The notes: a model not told the origin generated them from the sequence alone. 64,000 bases of DNA from Bombilactobacillus bombi (GCF_003522965.1 NZ_CP031513.1:930001-994000), one strand, 5' to 3'; shown: positions 30,003 to 40,062, numbered from the stretch's first letter. A program made the numbers and translations.

Positions 30003-30085
30003 CTTTCCCTTTTGATTATAGGCAGCTAAAATAAAATCACCCTTAAGTTAATTACCCTACAAAATCCAAAATTCCAAAAAATTGC

Positions 30086-30114
30086 TAAAAAAATAGGACA
30101 AAAATTGTCCTATT
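30086..30114 (-). terminator. Terminator after mecA
   Basis: Minus-strand AATAGGACAA and TTGTCCTATT form a 10-bp stem with a three-base loop followed by a run of T residues. It sits 17 bases beyond the mecA stop. Confidence 0.85.
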
Positions 30115-30130
30115 GCTGAGTACAATAAAA

Positions 30131-30775
30131 TTATTTGAAGTAATAACGTGTCAATTCTAAGGCAGTTTGTTGCATAACCACTTGACCAAATTCAGATAAA
30201 ACATCCGCTGGTTGCTGGACGACTTGGCCATATTCTTGAAGCAAAGCAACCAAGTTACTAACAGTGGTACTGCGCAATTCATCAACATAGACAGTTAATT
30301 TTAAATAATATTGATTTTGATATTTATATAAATCGCTCACTACACTTTCAGCCACTAAAACTTGGCTTAAAGCCACAAAATCTTCAAAATTATCAAATTT
30401 AACAACAATTTCTTGCACTACAGCATTGCTTTCATCAACATCAGTCATATCGTCATCATTAGCTTCGTTCTGATCTAATAAACCTAAAGTCTTCAAAAAC
30501 TGATTGGATTCTTGTAAAGAATCATCTTTGCCATCCTTAGGTGCTTTTGAGATTAATAATTCTAAGCCATTACTATTAGGCACTACCTGAAAAGTGACAG
30601 TCTGATCTTGGGCAAAAGTATGATCGGTATCAACTTCTTCAAGAATACTATAAAAAAACGACTCAATTTGCTTGCGGTTTCCGAGTAAATCTAGTACAGT
30701 CACGCCTCGTTCTTTTAAATCGTGATTGCCTAAGACTACACGAATCATATTCTCGCTTACGTGTTCAATTTCCAC
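30131..30775 (-). CDS. mecA: Adaptor protein MecA
   Basis: ClpC adaptor that targets ComK/ComX-type competence regulators and other proteins. The N-terminal substrate-binding part starts EIEHVSENMIRV with HDLKERGV, then an acidic linker (NEANDDDMTDVDES), then the C-terminal Clp-binding domain beginning near VVKFDNFEDFVALSQ. I choose the GTG at 30775 because GGTGG lies nine bases upstream; this gives 214 residues. It is closed by its own terminator and sits between spx and coiA. Confidence 0.92.
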   Translation of the reverse strand: MEIEHVSENMIRVVLGNHDLKERGVTVLDLLGNRKQIESFFYSILEEVDTDHTFAQDQTVTFQVVPNSNGLELLISKAPKDGKDDSLQESNQFLKTLGLLDQNEANDDDMTDVDESNAVVQEIVVKFDNFEDFVALSQVLVAESVVSDLYKYQNQYYLKLTVYVDELRSTTVSNLVALLQEYGQVVQQPADVLSEFGQVVMQQTALELTRYYFK

Positions 30776-30848
30776 GGCTGCCAACCACCAATCTTCATTA
30801 CTTATTACCTTATTTTAACAGTCACATTATTAATGTAAAGCAATTAAC

Positions 30849-30889
30849 CCAAAAAGAGTTGAAACAATCAATGATTGTTTCAACTCTTA
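30849..30889 (-). terminator. Terminator after spx
   Basis: AAGAGTTGAAACAATC (30854-30869) and its exact reverse complement (30873-30888) form a 16-bp stem with a three-base loop, followed on the minus strand by T residues. Confidence 0.9.
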
Positions 30890-30906
30890 GAGTCAAGCAA
30901 ATAAAA

Positions 30907-31305
30907 TTAAACTGTTTGTGCCTCTTGTAATTGCTTTAATTCCATTACTCGAACCTGACGTGGCAAAAACCGCCGAATTTCATCTTCATTATAACCAACT
31001 TGTAAACTCTTATCATCCATCATAATTGGACGCCGTAAAAGTCCCGGATTAGTTTCGATCAAACTAATTAACTGATCAATTGTTAAATCATTAATATCCA
31101 TTTTTAAAGCTTGATAAGCCTTGGAACGTGTCGAAATGATTTCTTCAGTACCGTCTTCGGTCATTTGCAAAATTTTCTTAATTTCATCTTTAGAGAGCGG
31201 TTGTGCAAAGATATTGCGTTCTTTAAAGGGAATATTGTGCTCTTTAAACCATTTCTTAGCCTTTCGACAAGATGTACAACTTGGAGATGTATATAAAGTT
31301 ACCAT
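30907..31305 (-). CDS. spxA: Transcriptional regulator Spx
   Basis: ArsC-fold regulator that binds the RNA polymerase alpha subunit and redirects transcription under thiol stress. The redox switch C10-T-S-C13 is at the N-terminus ([13 protein letters not shown]), followed by [15 protein letters not shown] and RRPIMMD. The 132-residue length is exact for the family. GGGGAG lies eight bases before ATG, with a sigma-A promoter at 31359-31387. The window also codes spxH, mecA and clpE, so the Spx turnover circuit is largely present. Confidence 0.96.
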   Translation of the reverse strand: MVTLYTSPSCTSCRKAKKWFKEHNIPFKERNIFAQPLSKDEIKKILQMTEDGTEEIISTRSKAYQALKMDINDLTIDQLISLIETNPGLLRRPIMMDDKSLQVGYNEDEIRRFLPRQVRVMELKQLQEAQTV

Positions 31306-31358
31306 AGATGAATCTCCCCTTTCATTAGAAAGTTGTAAACATTATTGCTACAAAAACT

Positions 31359-31387
31359 ATTATAATAGGTATAAGTCAAAATGTCCA
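31359..31387 (-). promoter_or_regulatory. Promoter of spx
   Basis: Minus-strand TGGACA (31382-31387) and TATAAT (31359-31364) are 17 bases apart. Transcription would start about 50 bases before the spx ATG. Confidence 0.65.
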
Positions 31388-31532
31388 TATTTTTTCAAAA
31401 AAACCCCGAAAATTTGTTCTGTTTTCACAAGTACAATTGGAGAAAATCACTTATAAATAGGCATTTTATTTTTTCTGAAAATTATTAATTGAAACACTTT
31501 TCACTAATTATTTGGATAACTTAAAAATAATA

Positions 31533-32270
31533 TTAAAAAACAATTTTGAGTCCAGTTCTAGCTCTTATTACAGCAATATCGCCAGCCGCTTGTTGGGCTT
31601 CACGTTGTAATTTATCCAAGGAATATTCTTGTGGCAAATGAGATATAACCAATCTTTGCACATGAGCATCTTGTGCCAATTTACCAGATTGCTGTGAAGT
31701 CATATGCCAAATTTGCCCCTTTTTTGCTGCGCCAAAATTAGTATCAGTCACTAATAAATACGCTTGCTGAGAAAATTCAATTAAGCCTTCAAAATATGCA
31801 GTATCAGAAGTAAAAACAAAAATTTTATTATCCTTTTTTGATACAATTTTGGTAGCAAAAGCTGGCACTGGATGAATTGTTTTTAAAAAAGTAATCGTAA
31901 AAGGACCTAAATCCAAAGGCTGCAGATCTGAATATGCTAGACCTTGACTGACGTTGGGCATGGTTAAAGAAGCAAAGTTCAAAGGATCTTGCGTATGTCC
32001 ATAAATTGTTAATTGGGAATGTTTCTTCTTGCCTGTTTTCAGCTGCCAATAATATTGCAGAACGCCTAAATCTGCCATATGATCATGATGATAGTGAGTG
32101 AGTAAAACAGCATCTAATTGCAAAGGGTCGATAACTGTCATTAACGAATTAAGCACCCCACTTCCACAATCCAAAAGCAAATTAAACCCTTGTTCTTGAA
32201 CTAAATACCCACTGGTGGCTTGTCCTCGATATGGATAACCGCCATAATAACCTAGTATTGTTAATTTCAT
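31533..32270 (-). CDS. MBL-fold metallohydrolase (YhfI-like)
   Basis: Metallo-beta-lactamase fold hydrolase, 245 residues, cytosolic. The zinc motif is THYHHDHMADLG (HxHxDH), with further ligands in TDTNF and the C-terminal SHLP block. Layout resembles RNase Z-like proteins of the YhfI group rather than true RNase Z, since it lacks the long exosite arm. GAGGTG lies five bases before the ATG. It diverges from the gene at 32296 with only 25 bases between starts. Substrate unknown. Confidence 0.85.
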   Translation of the reverse strand: MKLTILGYYGGYPYRGQATSGYLVQEQGFNLLLDCGSGVLNSLMTVIDPLQLDAVLLTHYHHDHMADLGVLQYYWQLKTGKKKHSQLTIYGHTQDPLNFASLTMPNVSQGLAYSDLQPLDLGPFTITFLKTIHPVPAFATKIVSKKDNKIFVFTSDTAYFEGLIEFSQQAYLLVTDTNFGAAKKGQIWHMTSQQSGKLAQDAHVQRLVISHLPQEYSLDKLQREAQQAAGDIAVIRARTGLKIVF

Positions 32271-32295
32271 GATTACACCTCGTTAGGAGAATATT

Positions 32296-32718
32296 ATGTT
32301 TGATTTAATTATCAATTTAGGAACCAAGAAGTTCTTGACTCCCTACATCACTAAAAATAGTATTTTTGCATATAATATGCAATATCACGATGACTTTATT
32401 TTGCTGCAATTTAACCAACCACTAAGACTAACAATGGCTAGTTGTTGGCATCAAATTGCTGCTTTCCAAAATTTCTTAAATAGTTCCAAATTTTATTTAA
32501 TTTATCTTAATTTAAATCAAGACAATCAAAAATTATTAATCAGTCAAACTAATTTACTACCTCAAAATGTTAATTTATACCAACGAGATAATCTGCGACA
32601 ATTATTATTATTAACAGAAGATGCACAAGTATTAACCTCTGTAGCAGATATTCTCCATTTGACAATTACGCAATTAAACGCTGCTGTCACTCATTATCAA
32701 GTAGCTAAAGATGACTAA
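32296..32718 (+). CDS. Hypothetical protein, 140 residues
   Basis: I do not recognise this protein. It is soluble-looking, rich in Leu, Asn and Gln, with an N-terminal beta-rich half and a C-terminal helix (residues about 105-135) that resembles a small helix-turn-helix only loosely. The start is well supported by AGGAG six bases before ATG. Its stop overlaps the copB stop tail to tail. The 25-base gap to the divergent MBL gene means its promoter must lie inside that gene. Confidence 0.65.
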   Translation: MFDLIINLGTKKFLTPYITKNSIFAYNMQYHDDFILLQFNQPLRLTMASCWHQIAAFQNFLNSSKFYLIYLNLNQDNQKLLISQTNLLPQNVNLYQRDNLRQLLLLTEDAQVLTSVADILHLTITQLNAAVTHYQVAKDD

Positions 32719-34715
32719 ATTTTCAACAGAGAAGCATTAATAGCAACAATGATAGTTGATAAAGACATTAAAATAGCACCAACTGCAGGACTTAAAACAA
32801 TCCCTGCAAAAGCAAATATGCCGGCTGCTAGTGGCAAAGCAATAATATTATAACCGGCTCCCCACCACAAATTCTGGACGGTTTTACGGTGGGTATTACG
32901 TGCCAACCGTAAAAATTTAACAATATCTAATGGATCACTATTAACTAAAACTACATCTGCTGACTCAATAGCAATGTCTGTTCCTGCACCAATCGCTACA
33001 CCGATATTAGCTTGCGCCAAGCTAGGAGCATCATTAATGCCATCACCGACCATCATTACTTGATGACCAGCTGCTTGCAGTTTGAGAATTTCAGTTTGTT
33101 TGTCTTGGGGCAACAAATTCGCCTTAAATTCCGTTATTCCTAATTGTTGAGCAATATCAGCCGCAACAGCTTGATTATCACCAGTTAACATGATTGGTGT
33201 CATATTTTGTGCTTGTAACTGTTTAATTAATTCACGGGCAGTGGGTTTGAGTTGATCACCAACGCCTAAATAACCTACTACTTTGTTATTGGCAATTAAG
33301 TAACTGGTGGTTAAGTTCTCATTAGAAAGTTTTGGCAAATCAATATCTAATTCTTTAACGGCTTTTTGATTGAACAATTGATATTCCTGATTGTCAATTA
33401 TACCTTTTAACCCACGACCAGCTAAGTTTGTTACTTTAGTAGCCCTTTGTGGCTGTAAATGTTGTTCTTGTAAATAATGTTGAACACTTTGAGCGATTGG
33501 ATGATTGGATTGGGCTTCTAATCCACCAATTATTTGAATAAGTTCTTCATCGGTCCATTGAGTTGTCAATGAACGACATACTTGTACTTGAAACTTGCCT
33601 TGAGTTAAGGTTCCAGTTTTATCTAATAATACATAATCTATTTTGGGACTGATATCAATCACTTGACGATTGCGTATCAACAAGCCATTTCGAGCGCTTA
33701 AAGTGGTACTGCGTGTATTCACTAAAGGAATTGCTAAACCCAAAGCATGCGGGCAAGCAATCACTAAAACGGTAACTAAGCGTTGGAGACCTGTAGCAAA
33801 ATCAATCAAGCTTGCCCAAACAATTAACGCTATAATACCAATGACCAAAGCTGCATAAAATAACCAACCAGAAACTCGATTAGCCCGGGTCTGCAATTTA
33901 GATTTGTTATGTTGTGATTCTTGAACTAATTTTTCTACGTTAGCTAAAAATCCTGTTTCCACACTTTTAGTAGCCTTAATAGTCAAAGTTTGCTGACCAT
34001 TAAGGGAACCGCCAATGACACTATCACCAGTTTTTTTTGTTACTGCTTGACTTTCACCAGTGACCAAGGATTCATTAACTGAACTTTTTCCAGTTAATAC
34101 TGTGCCATCCAGAGGGATTGACTCGCCAGCACGTACTTCAAAGACTGCGCCTACTGAAACTTCATTTAAGTCAACATCTTTAATCTGATCACCTTTTTGA
34201 AGATGAACTTTAGCTGGTAATAAAGATGCCAACGTATGAACCGAACTTTGTGCGCTCATTAATGATTTCATTTCCAACCAATGACCTAATAACATAATTA
34301 AAATTAGAGTTGCTAATTCCCAAAAGAAATCCATTATCATCTCAGAATTATGCAAAAGATCATTTTGAATAAAGGCATATATGCTGTAGGTATAAGAAGT
34401 CGTAATTCCCAAGGCAATCAAGGTCATCATTTCTGGACGATGATTTTTTAATTCTTCCCAAGCTCCTTTTAAAAATGGCTGCCCACCATAAAAAAATAAC
34501 GCAGTTGCAAAAATTACAACTATAATATCAGAACCAGGAAATTGAAATTGAAATGGTAAATGAAAGCCCATTGCGGGCGATAAAAACAGAATAGGTACCG
34601 CTAAAACAAGTGATGTCCAAAACTTTTGCTTAAAATTTTCCATATGCATCATTTGTCCACCTGGCATCATCTCATGAGAATGATGCATCATCTTCATATC
34701 AGACATTTCACTCAC
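32715..34715 (-). CDS. copB: Copper-exporting P-type ATPase, CopB type
   Basis: P1B-type ATPase exporting copper, 666 residues. Instead of a CxxC metal domain, the N-terminus is a short His/Met-rich tail (MKMMHHSHEMM then GGQMMHMEN). The membrane metal site is CPHALGLAIPL, the CPH form that marks the CopB subgroup. Phosphorylation loop DKTGTLTQGK, TGES actuator loop VTGESQAV and hinge GDGINDAPSLAQA are intact. I use a GTG start at 34715 because GGAGG lies eight bases upstream; it overlaps the copY stop by eight bases. Confidence 0.93.
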   Translation of the reverse strand: MSEMSDMKMMHHSHEMMPGGQMMHMENFKQKFWTSLVLAVPILFLSPAMGFHLPFQFQFPGSDIIVVIFATALFFYGGQPFLKGAWEELKNHRPEMMTLIALGITTSYTYSIYAFIQNDLLHNSEMIMDFFWELATLILIMLLGHWLEMKSLMSAQSSVHTLASLLPAKVHLQKGDQIKDVDLNEVSVGAVFEVRAGESIPLDGTVLTGKSSVNESLVTGESQAVTKKTGDSVIGGSLNGQQTLTIKATKSVETGFLANVEKLVQESQHNKSKLQTRANRVSGWLFYAALVIGIIALIVWASLIDFATGLQRLVTVLVIACPHALGLAIPLVNTRSTTLSARNGLLIRNRQVIDISPKIDYVLLDKTGTLTQGKFQVQVCRSLTTQWTDEELIQIIGGLEAQSNHPIAQSVQHYLQEQHLQPQRATKVTNLAGRGLKGIIDNQEYQLFNQKAVKELDIDLPKLSNENLTTSYLIANNKVVGYLGVGDQLKPTARELIKQLQAQNMTPIMLTGDNQAVAADIAQQLGITEFKANLLPQDKQTEILKLQAAGHQVMMVGDGINDAPSLAQANIGVAIGAGTDIAIESADVVLVNSDPLDIVKFLRLARNTHRKTVQNLWWGAGYNIIALPLAAGIFAFAGIVLSPAVGAILMSLSTIIVAINASLLKI

Positions 34716-35124
34716 AGTTATGACCTCCAACTACACAATCGCAGTCAATTTTTTTTGGTGCTGTTTGCATTTTTTTTTGTAAAATTAATTGCATCGATTG
34801 AATATCTTTTTGACTTAAAGATGTGTTTTTTAATAAATTTATAATTGTTTGGCCTTTCTTCATAGCACATAAATGACTAAACAAAGCCATTGTCGCTTGA
34901 TTCATCGCTGTATTTTCAGCAATTAATGGATAATAAACAAATGGTCGTTGTTGTCTTTGAGCTGCTAAACAGTTTTTTTTAACTAAACGTCCTATTAAAG
35001 TCTTAATAGTAGCAGGTTGCCATTGTGAGTGGCATAAGTTAGCAATAATTTCTTGTGAAGTAGCTTTTTTTAATGTCCAAACAACGCGCATAACTTCCCA
35101 TTCAGCATTCGATATTTCTTCCAT
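34708..35124 (-). CDS. copY: CopY-family copper-responsive repressor
   Basis: Winged-helix repressor of the BlaI/MecI/CopY family, 138 residues, controlling the copY-copB operon. The N-terminal DNA-binding part (ISNAEWEVMRVVWTLKKATSQEI) is typical. The C-terminal metal hook is altered: the usual CxCxxxxCxC reads C-D-C-V-V-G-G-H-N-C, so the third Cys is His. AGGAGG lies seven bases before ATG. The operator TACATTTGTA sits between the -35 and -10 of its promoter, so control by copper is well supported. Confidence 0.92.
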   Translation of the reverse strand: MEEISNAEWEVMRVVWTLKKATSQEIIANLCHSQWQPATIKTLIGRLVKKNCLAAQRQQRPFVYYPLIAENTAMNQATMALFSHLCAMKKGQTIINLLKNTSLSQKDIQSMQLILQKKMQTAPKKIDCDCVVGGHNCE

Positions 35125-35148
35125 CAGTTACCTCCTTTTTGTTATTTA

Positions 35149-35177
35149 AATTTACATTTGTAAACATGAATTGTCAA
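35149..35177 (-). promoter_or_regulatory. copYB promoter with cop box
   Basis: Minus-strand TTGACA (35172-35177) and TAAATT (35149-35154) are 17 bases apart. The cop box TACATTTGTA (35153-35162), an exact TACANNTGTA, lies in the spacer and touches the -10, so bound CopY would block RNA polymerase. Confidence 0.85.
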
Positions 35178-35203
35178 CTCTTATTACTTATATTACCGCA
35201 AAA

Positions 35204-35235
35204 GAAAAAGCCTAAAGCGTATGCTTTAGACTTTT
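35204..35235 (-). terminator. Terminator after ptsI
   Basis: Minus-strand AGTCTAAAGC and GCTTTAGGCT pair with a four-base loop, followed by TTTTTCTTTT. Ten bases beyond the ptsI stop. Confidence 0.85.
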
Positions 35236-35245
35236 AGTTAGAAGT

Positions 35246-36979
35246 TTAATGTTTATGAGCTTCTACAAATTCGCTTACTAATTTTTTATTGTCATCATTG
35301 GTTAAGGAAACATTGACTGCTTGATCAACTAAAGATTTAAGTTCTTCAGTATTCAAATGCTTCATCAATGAACGAACTTTCAAAATTGAAGTAGCACTCA
35401 TTGAATATTCATCTAGCCCCATACCCATCAATAATGGCGTCATCACAGGGTCACCAGCAGCTTCACCACACATACCAACCCATTTTCCTTCTTTATGTGC
35501 CGAATCAATGACATACTTGATTAAGCGCAAAATGGAAGGGTTATAAGGCTGATAAAGATAAGAAACGCGATCATTACCACGATCTGCTGCCATTGTATAT
35601 TGAATTAAATCATTAGTTCCAATGCTAAAGAAGTCAACTTCTTTAGCAAATTGGTCTGCCAAAACAGCAGCAGCTGGAACTTCCATCATGATACCAACTT
35701 GAACATTAGCATCATAATCAACGCCTTCAGCCTTAAGCTTGTCCATTTCTTCTAACAAAATTGCTTTTGCTTTCCGAAATTCTTGCAAAGTACCAATCAT
35801 TGGAAACATAATTCTTAATTGACCAAAAGCAGAAGCACGCAATAATGCTCGTAATTGTGTCCGGAAGATATCTTGACGATCTAAGCTAATACGAATAGCC
35901 CGATATCCTAAGAACGGATTCATTTCTTCAGGAAGTGGCAAGTATGGTAAATGTTTGTCGCCTCCAATATCCATTGTCCGAACAACGACCGGTTTACCAG
36001 CCATACCTTCTAGAACTTCTTTATAAGCTTCAAATTGATCTTCTTCTGTTGGTAATTCGGCTGAATCCATGTATAAGAATTCGGTCCGATACAAACCAAT
36101 AGCTTCTGCACCATTAGCAATTACACCGGTTAAGTCTTTTGGTGTACCAATATTAGCTGCGATGTCAAAATGTTTGCCATCAGCAGTAATTGTAGCTGCG
36201 TCTTTCAATTTAGCCCATTCAGCTTTTTCAGCAGCATAATCTTGAGCCAATTGTTGATAATGTTGAATATCATCATCACTAGGATTAATAACAACATCAC
36301 CATCAACGCCATCAATAATTACTGTGTCATTAGCTTTAATATCAGTAGTAACTGTGTCGGTACCAACAATTGCTGGAATTTCTAAAGAACGAGCCATAAT
36401 AGCAGAATGAGCTGTACGACCGCCAACATCAGTTACAAAAGCTTTAACGTATTTCTTATTCAATTGAGCAGTATCACTTGGAGTTAAATCATGGGCAACA
36501 ATCACTACTTCATGATCAATCAAAGCCGGATTAGGTAATTCGACTCCCAACAAGTGGCTCATCACTCTTTTAGTAACATCACGCACATCAGCTGCACGCT
36601 CTTGCATATACTTATTATCAGTCATTGCTTCAAACATTGCAATAAACTTATCAGCAACATCTTTTAATGCCTGCTCTGCGTTAACAGCATTCTCTTTGAT
36701 TTGCTTTTCAACTTCACCAGTAAATTCTGGATCAGCTAAAATCATCTTATGCGCATCAAAAACTTGAGCTTCTTCTTCGCCTAAAGAATTCTTAGCAATA
36801 TCTCGAATAGTAGTTAACTCATCATCGGACTTTTTAATTGCTGCTTGGAGACGTTGAACTTCAGCAGCAACATCACTTACAGACGTTTTCTTAAAGGAAA
36901 GATCAGGTTCAACCAATAAGTACGCTGGAGCCGTTGCAAAGCCATCACTAGCAGCTATTCCCTTTAAGGTTTTAGTCAT
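35246..36979 (-). CDS. ptsI: PTS enzyme I
   Basis: Takes phosphate from phosphoenolpyruvate and passes it to HPr, 577 residues, cytosolic dimer. The phosphohistidine is His191 in [13 protein letters not shown]. The PEP-binding C-terminal barrel has the blocks [36 protein letters not shown] and GMCGEAAGD. Its ATG shares one base with the ptsH stop, forming a ptsHI operon, and a terminator follows. Confidence 0.97.
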   Translation of the reverse strand: MTKTLKGIAASDGFATAPAYLLVEPDLSFKKTSVSDVAAEVQRLQAAIKKSDDELTTIRDIAKNSLGEEEAQVFDAHKMILADPEFTGEVEKQIKENAVNAEQALKDVADKFIAMFEAMTDNKYMQERAADVRDVTKRVMSHLLGVELPNPALIDHEVVIVAHDLTPSDTAQLNKKYVKAFVTDVGGRTAHSAIMARSLEIPAIVGTDTVTTDIKANDTVIIDGVDGDVVINPSDDDIQHYQQLAQDYAAEKAEWAKLKDAATITADGKHFDIAANIGTPKDLTGVIANGAEAIGLYRTEFLYMDSAELPTEEDQFEAYKEVLEGMAGKPVVVRTMDIGGDKHLPYLPLPEEMNPFLGYRAIRISLDRQDIFRTQLRALLRASAFGQLRIMFPMIGTLQEFRKAKAILLEEMDKLKAEGVDYDANVQVGIMMEVPAAAVLADQFAKEVDFFSIGTNDLIQYTMAADRGNDRVSYLYQPYNPSILRLIKYVIDSAHKEGKWVGMCGEAAGDPVMTPLLMGMGLDEYSMSATSILKVRSLMKHLNTEELKSLVDQAVNVSLTNDDNKKLVSEFVEAHKH

Positions 36980-37245
36980 TATTCTGAAAGTCCTTCCTTT
37001 GTCATGGTTTCTGAAATTGCAGCCATTGCATCACTTGCGTCTTCACCATCAGCAGTGATAGTTACATCAGCACCTTGACCAACACCAAGAGACATAACAC
37101 CCATAATGGACTTCAAATTAACAGTCTTGCCAGAGTATTCAAGATTAATATCTGAACTAAATTTGCTAGCTGCTTGAACTAACATTGTTGCTGGACGTGC
37201 ATGAATACCTGTTTCTGCAATTACGTGAAAATCTTTCTTTTCCAT
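36979..37245 (-). CDS. ptsH: Phosphocarrier protein HPr
   Basis: PTS phosphocarrier of 88 residues. Counting from the ATG at 37245, His15 lies in GIHARPAT and the regulatory Ser46 in LKSIMGVM, both exactly at the canonical positions, so it can serve as the HPr kinase target and CcpA co-repressor. An in-frame extension upstream is unlikely since GAGG lies nine bases before this ATG. First gene of ptsHI. Confidence 0.97.
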   Translation of the reverse strand: MEKKDFHVIAETGIHARPATMLVQAASKFSSDINLEYSGKTVNLKSIMGVMSLGVGQGADVTITADGEDASDAMAAISETMTKEGLSE

Positions 37246-37318
37246 ATTTAAAAACCTCACTTTAAATTAAAAATAATTTTCATAATTAATGAAAAGGATT
37301 AACTTAACATCAATTTTA

Positions 37319-37347
37319 ACATTACCATTATTCAAAATACATGGCAA
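37319..37347 (-). promoter_or_regulatory. Candidate ptsHI promoter
   Basis: Minus-strand TTGCCA (37342-37347) and TAATGT (37319-37324) are 17 bases apart, about 75 bases before the ptsH ATG. The -10 is imperfect. Confidence 0.4.
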
Positions 37348-37385
37348 GTCTTTAAGCAAAAAAGTTCTGTCAATCCTATTAACTT

Positions 37386-37571
37386 CTACTTGCTTTCGTT
37401 TTCAGAAAAACAATAGATAACTTTCCCATCATGTGCTGCAGTTCCAATAATTTGTTTGTGCTGCGGGCAGGCAAGCCAAGCTTGATTAAAAGCAAAAAAA
37501 TTATCTTCATTAATTTCAATTTGCTTAACTTTGCCGGCAACTAAATCTTGCAGCAACTTAACAAAATCCAT
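37386..37571 (-). CDS. Small hypothetical protein, 61 residues
   Basis: Unrecognised small cytosolic protein starting MDFVKLLQDLVAGKVKQIEI, with a helical N-terminus and a short beta-like C-terminus (GKVIYCF). The ATG at 37571 follows a very strong AGGAGG site at six bases, good evidence that it is translated. It lies between ptsH and the divergent clpE promoter. Its two Cys (in ACPQH and IYCF) are not arranged as a metal motif. Confidence 0.68.
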   Translation of the reverse strand: MDFVKLLQDLVAGKVKQIEINEDNFFAFNQAWLACPQHKQIIGTAAHDGKVIYCFSENESK

Positions 37572-37677
37572 CACCTCACCTCCTGCTCTTAAACTTTTCT
37601 ACCATTATATTATATTCATTATTTTTTTGCAGGGCTAGCGCAAAATCGCGTAAAAAAATAATTTATATTTCCAAGAC

Positions 37678-37713
37678 TTAGCACTTGCATGTGTCGAGTG
37701 CTAATCGTATAAT
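37678..37713 (+). promoter_or_regulatory. clpE promoter with CIRCE element
   Basis: TTAGCACTT, nine bases, then GAGTGCTAA (37678-37704) is the CIRCE operator of HrcA with one mismatch. It overlaps a strong promoter, TTGCAT (37685-37690) and TATAAT (37708-37713) at 17 bases. Repression by HrcA in the absence of heat stress is expected. I see no CtsR direct-repeat site. Confidence 0.88.
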
Positions 37714-37718
37714 AACAA

Positions 37719-37870
37719 TTGTACTAAATAATTAGTACAAATTATTCATGATTTCTCAAGTAAGACCAGTACTTGCTTAAACTGTGATATTAATTGCTTA
37801 TTATATTCCAATCATAACCAGTTTAGTAAATAAAATGACCTTACTCAATTTTAGATAAAGAAAGGTGGAA
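37719..37870 (+). promoter_or_regulatory. Structured clpE 5' leader
   Basis: The leader of about 150 nt contains a 9-bp perfect hairpin at its 5' end (TTGTACTAA with TTAGTACAA, 37719-37740), a CAAGTA/TACTTG pair (37757-37775) and a wider AAACTG...CAGTTT pairing (about 37779-37827). It may stabilise the mRNA or act as a thermosensitive element; neither is shown. Confidence 0.45.
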
Positions 37871-37878
37871 TCGTGTTA

Positions 37879-40062
37879 ATGCTTTGTCAAAATTGTCATA
37901 AAAATGAAGCAACTATCCATCTCTATACTAGTGTTAATGGACGAAGAGCAGAAGTTAATCTCTGCCAAAACTGCTATCAAAAATTAAGAGACCAACAAGG
38001 TCAAAGTGGAAACTCAATGATGTACAGTGATCCCTTTGGTTTTGGTGATTTAGGTGAATTATTCGGTAATATCGATCCCCAACAAGCAGCCATTCGGCGT
38101 GGACAGGAAGTACCCAATCAACCACAACGTGGTGGGAACAACCGTAATGGCGGTAATGGCATATTAGATCAATATGGGGTTGATTTAACAGCTCAAGCTA
38201 AAGCTGGCAAGATTGATCCAGTTATTGGTCGTGACCAAGAAATTTCTCGTGTAATTGAAATTTTGAACCGTCGTACTAAAAATAATCCTGTGTTAATTGG
38301 TGAAGCCGGCGTCGGTAAAACTGCTGTCGTTGAAGGTTTAGCCCAAAAAATCGTCGATAGCCAAGTACCTGAAAAGTTGCAAAATAAGCGAGTTATTCGT
38401 TTAGATGTTGTTTCCTTGGTACAAGGTACTGGTGTCCGTGGACAGTTTGAACAACGGATGCAACAGTTAATTAAAGAATTGCATCAAAACAAAGACATTA
38501 TTTTATTTATTGATGAAATTCATGAAATTGTCGGTGCTGGTAATGCTGAGGGAGGAATGGACGCTGGTAACGTCTTGAAACCTGCCCTAGCTCGTGGAGA
38601 ATTACAATTAGTTGGCGCTACAACCTTTAATGAATATCGCCAAATTGAAAAAGATTCTGCGTTAGCTCGGAGACTACAACCAGTTGAAGTAAACGAACCT
38701 ACCGTTGAACAAACATTGCAAATTTTAAAAGGTATTAAACCTAAATATGAAAGCTATCATCACGTCAAATATACAGATGATGCGATTGAAGCTGCAGCAA
38801 CCTTATCCAACCGTTATATTCAAGATCGCTTCTTACCTGATAAAGCCATTGACTTATTAGATGAATCTGGTTCACGCAAGAACTTGACTTTGAATCCAAT
38901 TGATCCTAAAGACGTTCAACAAAAGATTAATGAAGCTGAATCACAAAAACAAACGGCTCTCAAACAAGAAGATTATGAAAAAGCGGCCTTTTATCGAGAC
39001 CAAGTGAAAAAGTTTGAAGCCATGCGTGATGATAAAGTAGATACAGAAAAAGAACCTACCGTTACTGAAAAAGATATCGAAAAAATTGTTGAGGAAAAGA
39101 CTAATATTCCAGTAGGCGAATTGAAGTCTCAAGAACAAGAACAATTACGTAATTTAACCCCAGACCTAGAAGCTCATGTTATTGGCCAAGAAGATGCCGT
39201 CAAACAAGTTAGTCGGGCTATTCGCCGTAATCGGGTTGGTTTTAATAAGACCGGTCGGCCAATTGGTTCGTTCCTATTTGTAGGTCCAACAGGTGTTGGT
39301 AAAACGGAATTAGCTAAGCAATTAGCACGTCAGTTGTTCGGCAGCAAAGATGCAATGATTCGCTTCGACATGTCAGAGTACATGGAAAAACACAGCGTTT
39401 CTAAGCTGATTGGTTCCCCTCCAGGGTATGTTGGCTATGAGGAAGCCGGTCAATTAACTGAGCAGGTTCGGCGTCATCCTTATAGTTTAATTCTGCTAGA
39501 TGAAATTGAAAAAGCTCATCCTGATGTAATGCATATGTTCTTACAAATTATGGATGACGGACGTTTAACTGATTCTCAAGGCCGCACTGTTAGTTTCAAG
39601 GATACTATTCTCATCATGACTTCTAACGCTGGCCAAGGAACTACTGAAGCTAGTGTCGGCTTTGGCGCAGAAGCTAGTGGGACAACTAATTCAGTCATTG
39701 ATAAGTTAGGCAACTTCTTCAAGCCTGAATTTTTGAACCGCTTCGATGGTATTATTGAATTTAAGCCATTAGAGAAAGATAGTCTCATGAAAATTGTTGA
39801 TTTGATGATTACTGATACTAACAAAATGATTGCTGATCAAAACTTAGATATTACAGTTACTCCCGCTGCTAAAGAAAAGATTGTTGATTTAGGCTACAAT
39901 CCAAGTATGGGGGCACGGCCATTGCGGCGTGTTATTCAAGATCAAATTGAAGACAAAGTAGCTGATTATTATTTGGATCATCCTGATAGCAAGCATTTAA
40001 AAACTGATGTCAAAGATGACAAAATTGAAATTAGTGCCGCTGAAAAGACAACTACTGAATAG
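37879..40062 (+). CDS. clpE: ClpE, Clp ATPase with zinc finger
   Basis: Hsp100 unfoldase that partners ClpP, 727 residues. The N-terminal zinc finger ([16 protein letters not shown], then NLCQNC) defines ClpE. Two AAA+ modules follow, with Walker A blocks GEAGVGKT (about residue 145) and GPTGVGKT (about 470), Walker B FIDEIHEI and LLDEIEKA, and a coiled UVR-like middle domain ([16 protein letters not shown]). A VGF tripeptide near 595 fits the ClpP-docking loop. The ATG at 37879 is used; GTG at 37873 is possible. Heat control by CIRCE is indicated upstream. Confidence 0.95.
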   Translation: MLCQNCHKNEATIHLYTSVNGRRAEVNLCQNCYQKLRDQQGQSGNSMMYSDPFGFGDLGELFGNIDPQQAAIRRGQEVPNQPQRGGNNRNGGNGILDQYGVDLTAQAKAGKIDPVIGRDQEISRVIEILNRRTKNNPVLIGEAGVGKTAVVEGLAQKIVDSQVPEKLQNKRVIRLDVVSLVQGTGVRGQFEQRMQQLIKELHQNKDIILFIDEIHEIVGAGNAEGGMDAGNVLKPALARGELQLVGATTFNEYRQIEKDSALARRLQPVEVNEPTVEQTLQILKGIKPKYESYHHVKYTDDAIEAAATLSNRYIQDRFLPDKAIDLLDESGSRKNLTLNPIDPKDVQQKINEAESQKQTALKQEDYEKAAFYRDQVKKFEAMRDDKVDTEKEPTVTEKDIEKIVEEKTNIPVGELKSQEQEQLRNLTPDLEAHVIGQEDAVKQVSRAIRRNRVGFNKTGRPIGSFLFVGPTGVGKTELAKQLARQLFGSKDAMIRFDMSEYMEKHSVSKLIGSPPGYVGYEEAGQLTEQVRRHPYSLILLDEIEKAHPDVMHMFLQIMDDGRLTDSQGRTVSFKDTILIMTSNAGQGTTEASVGFGAEASGTTNSVIDKLGNFFKPEFLNRFDGIIEFKPLEKDSLMKIVDLMITDTNKMIADQNLDITVTPAAKEKIVDLGYNPSMGARPLRRVIQDQIEDKVADYYLDHPDSKHLKTDVKDDKIEISAAEKTTTE

